Assembly (NCBI RefSeq): GCF_949628265.1
Contig: NC_088789.1
Span: 1,240,001-1,304,000 of the forward strand
DNA length: 64,000 nucleotides
Origin: Cloeon dipterum
Taxonomy: Eukaryota > Arthropoda > Insecta > Ephemeroptera > Baetidae
Reading direction: 5' to 3'
Positions 12,088 through 21,911 of the stretch are shown one piece after another (position 1 is the first letter of the stretch; each line of letters opens with the position of its first letter). Position numbers and translations under genes: made by a program. The notes under the pieces were generated by a model. That model made no database searches and was not told the origin of the DNA. It worked only from the letters and a program-made list of their open reading frames with translations.

Positions 12088-13286
12088 TCAGCACTGTTTT
12101 AGCGAAACTACACGTTTTATTTGTAAATATTTTTTGTCAACTGACTATTTGATATTAAAATTGTTGATTTTTTGAGCCACAAGATAGATGAAGTTTGGAC
12201 TGACATGATTTCTATTCTATTCCTTTATTGATTTCTGTATTTTATTTTAGTGGATTGAAAATTTTTTGGATCGATAAAAACAATTTGTTCTTATCAAAAA
12301 GAAGCTCAATACAGAAAAAATTCAAATTTCTCCAAATTTTCAGCGCTTGACCACACTTTCTTGACAAATTTCGATTCCTTTCGTCGAGATCTGAATTCTT
12401 TCAGGGAAACTATATATTTGTTGTGAAATAAAAAAGGGTTTCAAGTGCTAACTTTCCAGCCACTTTTCTCAAAAAAATTACGCTGCTACTTAGGTTAATT
12501 TTTCCTCTTAATGATTTCAAATGGATTGGTTTATTCATTAAAGAGAAGCATTTTCCAGGATTTTCCGGTAGCAAAAATCCTCCTTAATTTGCAATTTTCC
12601 TCAATTTTTGACCTGGAAAAATATGGTACATCAAATTCACGTCTTGTTATTTTATCTATTTTATACTGAACCTACGTGAAAATTGGGAAAATTGACACTT
12701 TTCGTTAATTATTGGAATAATACAAAACCAATTTGATCCTGATGTCGATTGGGCGCACACCGGGCCGCAGAAGCCGCAGTCCCAGAGTGAAAAGGGTCAA
12801 AAGAGGGCTGCCAAATTCACCGAATTTTGCACGCCAGTCTGGGCTTGATTTTTGCATAATATTGCGTAACATTCGCACAGCCTTGGTTATTTCACCAATT
12901 TACTTAAGCCAAAAATTCGGTTAATCGTTCCCATTAAATGTACCGGTTTAGCTCACCTTATTATTTAACACGAAAATTCTAAACCGGTAAGCAAGCAAAG
13001 CAAAAAGTATGGTAAAGTTACACATCTCGCCAGTTCTTATGAGAATCTCATGTTAAAGTAAGGGTGGCGAAAACTGTAACTCGGCGACAAAAGCTGTAAT
13101 TTTTCCATACCGGTTTGTATTTGTGCTGAATAAACAAATCGCAGCATCCACAGCTCCCACAGCTGTTCTGCAGATGTTGACTGTGTGGCTTGGCTTGCTG
13201 GATTGAATTACATACAACACTGTTATATACGCAGAAAACACAGTGTTTTGACTGTTGAAGTCATCGAATGCAATCAAAAGAAGGGG
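12088..13286. other. 3' flank of Argonaute gene 1, nothing recognised
   Basis: AT-rich. Holds the 3' UTR of Argonaute gene 1 (a TATTAAA near 12153 and an AATAAA near 12425 are possible polyadenylation signals). I see no further gene or clear repeat. Confidence 0.4.
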
Positions 13287-13583
13287 TCAGAGTCGAACTT
13301 TTGTGAATACATATAATATATAAATCAGCTGGAGCAGCCACGCTTTCGTCATTCTAACTCGATACACGCCACAGCGTTGATGTAAACGTAAACACCATAG
13401 AACTCCTTTGATTCGTGCCACATTCTCAGAACGCTCAGGAAGATCTAGAAGGTTTACATATTTGGAAAGGTGAGCTTCATTTTGTTTAATAGATGTACGT
13501 GTCTTTTTCGATACTGTTGCAGCACAACTGGGCACTGGCAACAGACTCGCCAAAGAAATAAAAAATAAAAATACATATACCAT
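13287..13583 (-). CDS. Small putative secreted peptide, 98 aa
   Basis: The minus-strand frame from ATG at 13583 starts with a classical signal peptide: MVYVFLFFISLASLLPVPSC, with a likely cleavage near CAA/TV. A charged region (KYVNLLDLPERSENVARIKG) follows. I recognise no family. After about residue 63 the sequence looks less protein-like, and a donor-like ATG|gtgttt occurs there, so the real protein may splice away or be shorter. Its ATG lies only 117 bp from the ATG of Argonaute gene 2 on the other strand, so the two would be divergently transcribed. A homologous but inverted fragment of the same coding segment (SCAATV...TR) lies at 42409-42466, upstream of Argonaute gene 3. Real coding is plausible but unproven. 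Confidence 0.4.
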   Translation of the reverse strand: MVYVFLFFISLASLLPVPSCAATVSKKTRTSIKQNEAHLSKYVNLLDLPERSENVARIKGVLWCLRLHQRCGVYRVRMTKAWLLQLIYILYVFTKVRL

Positions 13584-13699
13584 TTTATCGATTTTTGTAA
13601 AGTTTTTACGAATTTTTGTAGGTACTTCCCCAAATTCTCTCACGTTGCTCAAGTGGCTCAGGTCTGCAAATTCTTTTAGTTTTGTCTGAACAGGTTGAC

Positions 13700-16600
13700 A
13701 TGGGTGGCAGAGGAAGAGGAAGAGGTGGAGAAAGGGGTCGTGGACGCGGTATGTAATTTTATTTATTTATGAAAAGGTTTTTTAAATAAGAATGACAACT
13801 TTCGGTTAGGCCGCGACCAGCAACAGCGAAATGAATCGCAAGAATACCCACCAATTGCGCAATTGCGGATCGGTGACAGACCCGTCCAGGTCGGCGGCAT
13901 GGGCCCGCCGCAGCCCAGTTTCACACAGGCAGCGGCCCCGCCTCCACAGAGGGCCCACCAGCCTCCAACGCCGAGGGCCAGCAGCCAGCCCCCGATGCCC
14001 ACTGAGCCACCTCCCAGCCAGACGCCGACGCCCGAGGGCACCAGCAGGTTTGTCTCTTACCGCGAAATGCAGTGTACATTCAAAAATAGACCCTTTTCCA
14101 GTTGACTTTAAGTTGAAAAAAAAAATTAAATTAAAAAATCAAATGAATATATATTATTCACTACTACACAATTTTTAATTTACAATAACCTTTAAGCAGG
14201 ACTTCGGAAAATGCAAAGTTGTATAGTAGGCATATTTATGTTACAAAACACCCGTCTAAATCGGCTGATGGACCGTCTGTTTTGCACCTGTATAAAATTG
14301 ACGATTTCCTGAAAAAAATTCACTTCACAACATGCACTAGTCAAAATTTATTGTTTCGTGTATCGAACATCTGTTTAGGCTTCAGATATAGAAAATCATG
14401 GAATAACTTAAACTTATATTTTTTTCGACCTGATTTTGAGCAAATTTTATAAAAAAAATCAGTGTTGGATTATTCCAGTTGAAGGCGGTGTTAATGATAA
14501 ACCGAAATTCCGGGTTTTTAAGGCTGTAATTAACTTTAAAGCTGGATCAACGTTCTATCAAACAACAAACAAATAAAACTAGCATATAATTTAAATTTCG
14601 AAATTTAGAACTAATAACCTCTCCTTTTTAATTTTCAGTGTCTTGGCAAAATGTCAGTTTCCAGCTCGCAATGGAAAAGGAAGTTGCGGTCGAAAAATGA
14701 AAGTGGAATCCAATCATTTTCGAATCAGGGTCCAGAACGGCACGTTGCTCATCATTATATACGACGTGGACATGAAATTAATCAGCGAAAGGGACGGCTC
14801 GCTGAAGGAATGTCACAAAAAATACTTCAAGTATGTTTTTTAAGTAAAAATAAAAGTTAATTTTATTTGTTATTGTGAATTTCCAGGCGTGGAATTCTAG
14901 CATTTGGCCATGAGGTGTGGCCCGGAAGGTATCCAGCGTACGACGGCAGCAAGCTTCTCTTCAGCTGCCAACCAAAATTGATTAATGGACAGGTAAACAC
15001 TGGAAATAGGCAGTGTATTGATATTAACTTGTATTTATTTGTTGAAATACACCTTGAATTTCATTTTTGATAGTGTCAATCGATTGAATCATGCAGGTCG
15101 TGCTGAAAATGGTTGGAAATGTGACTGTGTGTTACATAGCATATTCCAAGACAGGAAACCGGAATCTTGTCCTATTCCCATTTGTCACACTGAACCGGCA
15201 AATGTGTCCTTCAACCTTCAATCAACTGTACTGCGTGTTGCTGCGGCGTTTTTAGTCGGTGTCTATCTGAGCGTGTGAGGTGCAAGGCCAGCGTTACGTC
15301 AGAATGTTATTCTCTCTGTTTGGCCACTGGCGTGCTACTGGCAAATTTATATTTTCGGCACGTCATGTCAAATTGTCCGCGTGATTCGATTATCTAACGT
15401 CAGTCAGGAAACAATGGACTCTGTCAAAAATGAAATTAAATATTTTCGATTTCTTTCTTCCGTTCTTAAATAACTGTTGAGTCAGATGATACTGATTAAT
15501 TTGAACCTCATTCAGGAAACAAGAGACGTGAACGTGCGAAATGACGATCGTTTCAATGTGAATGGTGAAGCTGAAACTGCCAAACTGCGGATCACAGTGA
15601 AAGAGGTGCAAACGGTCCGTCTCACAGAAATTGGTCAGTTCTTCAACAACAAAAACACGGCTCAGTTCCCCCACCTGGCCATCCAGGCCATCGACGTCAT
15701 CCTGCGCAACTCCGGCATGACCAGGTTTGCATTGTAATCAATTTTGAGAAAAATATACATTGATTGGTTTCTGCAGTCTGCTTCAAGTCGGCCGCAGTTT
15801 TTATCACCTTCCTCACAACCCAATTGACTTGGGTGACGGGTTTGATCTGTGGCACGGCGTCTTCCAAAGTGCGACCATTGGCGACAACATGCTCCTACTT
15901 AATGTAGACGGTAATTATTTAATAAGAGAATGTGATTTTTCTGTAAATTTAAAATTTAGTTTGACACCAATCGATTTATAAGGTTCGAATTAAGTTGGTT
16001 GGGATTCACTTTTCTGACCGGGAATTTCGCTTGATGTTTGTAATGCAAGGCGAACGTGTTTTTGGGATTACATTACGAACATCACGCAGAACTTCCGATC
16101 GGCAAACCTAACTCGTATACCTTAGGAATCGATTGGTGTACTCGACAACTTCCTTTAATTCGATTCAGGAATGAGTCGAAAAACCTTCAAACTCCAAAGA
16201 AAAGAGCATCCAACTAATATGATATATGTTAAAAGAATTACAAAACTATGTAAAACCGTTATTAGGCAAAGCTTGAAGTTATTTCGGTCAAGAAGTCTGT
16301 ATTTGTACTAACTGAAATTTTTAAACCGCATTTGCAGTTGCCCACAAAGGCTTCCCACGCGAACAGTCGGTACGCGACCTGGTAGCTGATCTGGGAACAA
16401 ATAAGTGGAACCGCAGGCAGCGTTACAACCCTGAAAGAGAATACCAATATGGCTCCAGACACAGCGGGAAAATAGACGGGCAGCTCCGAAACTATCTCAA
16501 AGGTTTTATTCCCTCTTGTGGTGACAATAACACTTCTAATGATTATTTAATATTTAGGTCTGAAGATTGAGTACGAGATCCCGCAATTGGCCAACTCGAA

Positions 16601-19194
16601 GAGAGTTTATCGGGTGAATGACGTTGTCCAAGCTCCCTCACGCCAAAGGTATAAATCCAACTTTTTCTATTTTTTCGGCTTTTATTTGATAATATGCCAT
16701 TCGTAGGTTTTACCTAGATACTCCAAATGGGCAGAAAAGACAGGTTACGGTAGCCGAGTACTATAAAACTGAAAAAAGGTACGAGATCCGGCATCCCCAT
16801 TGGCCCTGTCTGCACGTAGGAAGCAAGGACAGGAACATCTTTGTGCCCATGGAGGCGAGTAATCCAAGTGTGTCATTCCCTCTTAACTAAACCCCACTTT
16901 GACCTCTTTTAGTTGTGCAAAGTTATGCCGAAGCAAGTCTCAATAAAAAAACTGAATGAGGTGCAGACAAGCAATATGGTCAGAGCGGCAACCACCAAGC
17001 CCAAAGATCGCAAAAAGAAGATCATGGAAGCCGTGAGTCTGATTTCATGATTTGAAGACCACTTTGACGGAGTTTCTAAGCTCACCAATCGATTCTTGAG
17101 GGTCAAATTAGGTAGAGTGGACATTTCTTCCGACCTAAAATCGATTGGTGAGCATGGAAACTTCGTCAAAGACGCTCTTTAAAATATTTAATACTAATTT
17201 TACTGTGGTGCAGTTTGACAGCCTGAATTTGATGAGTGACCTATGTTTGCGCGAATTCGATATCAAAGTGGAGCCACAGATGACCCAGGTTGAAGGCAGG
17301 GTGCTCATCCCACCCGCCCTTAAGTACAGAGCCGACTATCCTGTCAGGGTGAGGGATGGCGCATGGCGGATGGACCGCCAGCAGTTCAAGACGGTTGCCA
17401 AGGAAGTGCAGAAATGGGCCATCCTCGACCTCAGCATCGCCAAAGAAGCGAGTATTCGGTAAGTTCTGATCAACTTGGTATTCTGCTTTCTATTTGCCTC
17501 TTATTTTGAATGAATGTATTCAACCTTGATTTAATTTCTCAAACTTTTCTGCATTGTTTTAAAAAAAATTTATTTCTTAGCTACTTAAGAGATAAGTTGG
17601 TGTCGGTTGGTGCAAGCGTCGGAATGACTTTCAACGCCAATCCAAAAATCCTGTTAAGTGCAGAGCTGAGAGATGCGTATGAACTGAGCAAATTCCTTCA
17701 AAGTCAGGTCAGGGAAGGTCCTTTTGACCTTCTTGTCGTCATTATTCCTGATAGTATTGGAGGAAAAGACCCGCACGGTAACAGCAATTCCACCATTTAA
17801 GTTATTTTCATGGAAAATTTGTCCTTTTTGTAGCTGTGGTGAAGCACGTTCTTGAGATGAAGAACAAAATTATTACTCAATGTATTGAGTTAAAAACGTT
17901 GATGAAGGTAGAAAGTGAAGATAGGAACTCCCAGTCGATTGTGCCAAACATCCTGCTGAAAATCAACACTAAACTTGACGGCAAGACCCACGCCATTCAT
18001 GAAAACAGCAGGTACTTTTCTTGCCTCATGAAATTATAAATTTTTATAATAACCGTTTGTTGATTTTTAGGCCTCCCTGTTTCAATGACAACGTGATGAT
18101 CATGGGAGCAGATGTCACGCATCCTCCTCCAGACAGCAAGTCGGTACCTTCTGTTGCAGCTGTAAGTTTTATTTTTCTATACAACAGCTTTGGAATTCGT
18201 AACATGGTACTATACTGATTTATAACATGAAAATCGCAAAATAGAATTTTTGTTCTTAAAAATAATAATTTCGATTTGGTCAGGTGACTGCGAGCCATGA
18301 CAAGGAGGACGTGTTCAAGTTCAGCATGCAGTGGCGGCTGCAGCCTCCAGGCATAGAGATAATTCTGGATATGGAGGACGTCGTGTTGAAACACCTCAAG
18401 TTCTTCGCAGCCAAGAACGGTGGGACCTACCCCAGTCGCATCATCTACTACAGAGACGGCGTCGGCGACAGCCAGTTCGAAGCAGTACTGACTTTGAATT
18501 ATGCAGTTGTTGTCACATTTCTAATGGATTTTGTCCATAAAGGTTCTCCGCGCTGAACTTTCAGCCATTCGTAGGGCAGCGATGAAGATTGGGCTGACAT
18601 ACATGCCAAGAATCACCTTCCTCGTGGTACAGAAGCGGCACCACACCAGGTTCTTTCCTAAGGAAGGTGACTCGATGGCTGATAGGAATGGAAACGTGCC
18701 TGCTGGTTTCGTGGTGGACAACACCATCACGCACCCGAGGGACATGGACTTCTACCTCGTCAGCCACCAGAGCATCCAGGTATTAATTTCCCAATAAGAA
18801 AATGCCCCTCGCGGATTAAAAATCAAAATATTCAGGGCACATCTCGGCCGACCAAGTACAAGATGCTGTACGACGACGCCAACATGAATGAGGACGAGGT
18901 GGAGCAGCTCACCTTTAACCTGTGCCACCTGTATGCGAGGTGCAACCGCAGCGTGTCCTACCCAGCGCCAACCTACTATGCCCACCACGCCGCAACCCGC
19001 GCCAAAGAATACTACATGGAGGCGTGAGTCTCTTAGTTTTTTTATCAAAACCCAATTATTGAAAAAAAAATAATGTTCTTTGCAGGAAGCTTACCATTGA
19101 CGTGAAGGATGAGAAGGCTTTGAAGGATGAGAGCGTGAAGTTGAATGACTTAATGAGCAGTTTCACCAAGGACCATCCCATGTTTTTTATGTAG
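13700..19194 (+). CDS. AGO2: Argonaute (siRNA class, Ago2-like), gene 2
   Basis: Eighteen exons give 2898 nt, 965 aa: 13700-13748, 13810-14047, 14639-14830, 14887-14992, 15516-15724, 15777-15910, 16338-16502, 16558-16648, 16707-16854, 16913-17032, 17214-17458, 17581-17777, 17834-18011, 18071-18161, 18284-18484, 18543-18779, 18836-19023, 19086-19194. The N-terminus is Gly/Arg-rich (MGGRGRGRGGERGRGRG), then a Pro/Gln-rich linker (GPPQPSF, PPPQRAHQPP), unlike the Ser-rich linker of gene 1. PAZ, MID and PIWI are complete. The slicer tetrad is D705, E746, D779, H917. In MID, the Tyr that stacks on the guide 5' base is His (H631), while K635 and Q647 are kept. The intron after 16854 has a GC donor (GAG|gcgagt), also present in gene 3. 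The intron at 14993-15515 splits an exon that is whole in gene 1. AATAAA at 19324 is a likely polyadenylation signal. It is the duplicate of gene 3 and is transcribed in the same direction as both other Argonautes. Confidence 0.93.
15985..16170. repeat. Degenerate TTAA-type MITE in intron 6 of gene 2
   Basis: Contains the ATCGATTGGTGTACTCGAC type end and the TTCCGA / CGAACGTG interior that resemble the TTAA palindromes. The same insertion is present, slightly longer, in intron 6 of Argonaute gene 3 (47130-47345), so it predates the duplication. Confidence 0.45.
17048..17186. repeat. Short TTAA-type MITE relict in intron 10 of gene 2
   Basis: A compact inverted repeat: CACTTTGACGGAGTTTCTAA at the left and a CATGGAAACTTCGTCAAAG type right end, with AATCGATT and GTCAAATTAGGTA inside. 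This is the end sequence of the 480-bp palindromes with the middle missing. Shared with gene 3 (48245-48385). Confidence 0.6.
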
Positions 19195-21590
19195 ACAGAA
19201 CCGTGTTTGTAGAGGACTTTTAGATTTTTACTCTATCAGCTAGTATAGCTTTATAACCCACATGGGCATGGCAACATATTTTAGTTTTATCAATTCAATT
19301 TTATGTCTTACTTCTGCTCGCACAATAAAAAACTCATTCTCTCCTAGAACATAAATTTGTTTAAAATTTTTATTTGACCTTACTGTCCACAAATTCTGCA
19401 AGCGGTTCCGGTTTTATTTGTGATAATTGCACTTCCTCTGTTGACTCTGTGCGGCTTGTCTTGTTTGAGTCAAATTACGTGTGCAGGAAATTTCCTTCAC
19501 ATCCACTTTTGTAAACTGTGCAAATTTAAAATTGTATCCCTGGCCCAATATTTGCAACCAATATAATTATATTTGACATACACAAAACGTTTAGTACCTT
19601 CAATATTATCCAGATCACGCTTTGAGAATGCCACTGCTTCTTCTGAGACGCAGAACTGTAGCTGCCCCGATTTTCTAAATTCAAACAGGTATCCATGCGC
19701 GACGGTGAAATCTGAAAATATTTTTTTCAACTGGTGTATGCACAAATGTACACGCACAATTGCAAATAAACTTTATGCTGATTTATATTAATTATGGTAA
19801 TTATATGTGAAATGTGAAATATTAATTAAACCATATGTGCGATGATAATACGCGAAATTAACGATTTCAATAAATTTACGAGTTATTTTTTTAATTTGTA
19901 AGCATATTATTTATGCCACATACATAATTTTCGTCATTATCAGTTAACATTTTCTGATCACATAGTATTTTTTTTTCATAAATATGGGGATCTGTCACCC
20001 CACATGTTATGCATATGATTTTCTTAATACAAAATAAACGAGCTTTCCAGTGGTGTGCTAAAAAAATAGGAATTATTTAAATATCGAAATTTTTGCATTT
20101 CTAAATCTCTGGTTTTAACCATCAGAATTACAAAAACTACTCCCAACGTTAGACTCGTCTCGACCTTCCTAATAGGTTTAGGGGTGCTTACTCTCCACCC
20201 CTTACTTGCTTTAATAACTCAACCCCCTCGAAAGTAAAAAAATTGTAACATCTGTCCAACGGTGGGTAGTTTTTGAAATTCTGATGGTTCGAACCCGAGA
20301 TTTGAAAATGCAAAAATTACGAATATTTGTAAAATTACCATTTTTTCACTTTTCTTGCAGTCTCTGGCTCACCATTGTCAATTTCCATTGAATTTTCAAC
20401 ATGGCAATATAGTATTTGCAGTGGAAAATAAAAATAAACAAAATCGACTAAAACCGTCTAAATTTATCCAAAACCCGTCTAAAAATAGTTGACTATTTTC
20501 CCCGAAAATAATTGTCTAAAATTCACAGCCCGCTGTTTATGAGAAACGCAGAGGCCTTAGTTTATTATGAGACGACAGGAAAGCTATTCAGGAATTATGT
20601 AATTTACGCATGGCTAAAAATATTCATAGATCTGCTCCGGAAGAAAATAAAAGCGCACATTCTCTTCAAACTGTTAGATAGAGCCATACACAGAGAGCAC
20701 TCTATGATTGATAAAGAAAGTAATGGGCAGCGCAAGGATTTATTTTTTCTTGACAGGATCAATAAAACAAGACTCCGCTGCTGACTGCAGAGGGGACTGC
20801 TAGCTTTGAAATTTGTTTTAGTTTGTGTTGCATGTATGCAAATGAGAGTATAAAAAATAATAACCAAACTGAATATTTCTTTTGATCTCATTCATATAAA
20901 TAAGATTGTCCCTGATGGTGCACATTTAACAATTAATTTTGACGTCAAGAGCATACAAAACCACTAGGGCCGGTAATATATTTTGTGGATTATACCAGAA
21001 ATTTTATTTTTATTTCTGATTAACTTTTTTATGAATATCATGAGCTGTGGTCGCTAGCTTGTTCTCGGTCGCTTCCCCTGGAAAGTTAAGTCATAAATTT
21101 TAATGATTTCAATTTTACAATCTGCTTGGTTTAGTTGATAAATAACCTATATTTTATGCTGATTAAAATGTATAAGAGTTGGATATATTTTATGAAAGAT
21201 GCTTTTAAAATGAGGTTGGTCATGTTGGTTGATATGGTGTGGCATACATTAAATGTTCGCGTCCGCATGGACCGAATTTGCTTCTCGAACTCGCTACACT
21301 GGAAATTAGTGCGCCTCTTTTTGGAGAGCAAAAGAAATGGTTTGCGTCTCCCCAGCAGTATTCTCCTTTGCTGTTTACCCGCACCGACAAACTCATTTTT
21401 CAGTTGCCCCTCTCGCAATCCAGAGAATTATTTGTTAATTCCCAAATGCGTGCAGCGCAACAGTAACGTTTTCACACAATGCGAGTCACCCTCATTGTCA
21501 GCCGAGCCGCCTCACCATCAGCAGCGCACACAGGGTCGTGGCTCGATTTCACTTCCATTATTGACATGTCGTTGTTAGCCAGAAATTGTA
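19195..21590. other. Spacer between Argonaute gene 2 and the LRR block
   Basis: Holds the 3' UTR of Argonaute gene 2, a family B palindrome (20098-20322) and, near 21330-21580, a diverged partial copy of the promoter module described at 24615-26590 (landmark TTTTCACACAATGCGAGT). No gene supported. Confidence 0.45.
20098..20322. repeat. Palindromic repeat family B, copy 2
   Basis: A short foldback: TTTTAACCATCAGAATTACA at the left and AATTCTGATGGTTCGAACCC at the right, with GACTCGTCTCGACC in between. Same family as 6690-7103, with a shorter centre. Confidence 0.6.
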
Positions 21591-21724
21591 TTTTTGCTGT
21601 TGAAAATAATTTGTTTTCGTCGTTTGACGAGCCAAAAAATTTGTAGCTGCTGGCCTATTCTGGCAGGTCTCAGTGGTGCCTTCCGCAGTTCTGATAGATT
21701 TTTTATTTTCCTCTACCCCAAATC

Positions 21725-21797
21725 ATGAGCCTATATAGTTGTCGTGCCAGTCTGGGAATATTGTCAGTCATATTCATCATTTTATTCGCAGCACATG
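21725..21797 (+). CDS. Putative signal-peptide first exon, copy A
   Basis: From ATG at 21725 the frame encodes a short basic start, a hydrophobic run (GILSVIFIILFAA) and then H|G at a consensus donor (CATG|gtaact), 73 nt in all. An identical-length exon with almost no changes occurs at 52820-52892 in the duplicated block. It looks like the first coding exon of a secreted or membrane peptide, but I find no downstream exon; the plus strand beyond it is occupied by the LRR-like gene on the other strand. Without splicing the frame ends after 47 codons. Confidence 0.35.
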
Positions 21798-21911
21798 GTA
21801 ACTACTCGCAATCGAGAGTAAAAAAACATAAAATTAATATATGTAAAAAAATCGTGTGGTACGATTAAAATTTTATTGTTCTATATACTAATATTATATA
21901 GCATATTTTAA

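Noticed and set aside
12733..12924. 63-codon frame with an Arg-rich start downstream of Argonaute gene 1
   Set aside because: Isolated, no splice context, and composition returns to background within 30 codons.
15018..15278. 86-codon frame in intron 4 of Argonaute gene 2, also in gene 3 (46169-46429)
   Set aside because: It is open in both copies, but the copies are young duplicates and most differences change amino acids; the flanking exons join perfectly without it. Kept only as a note under the intron finding.
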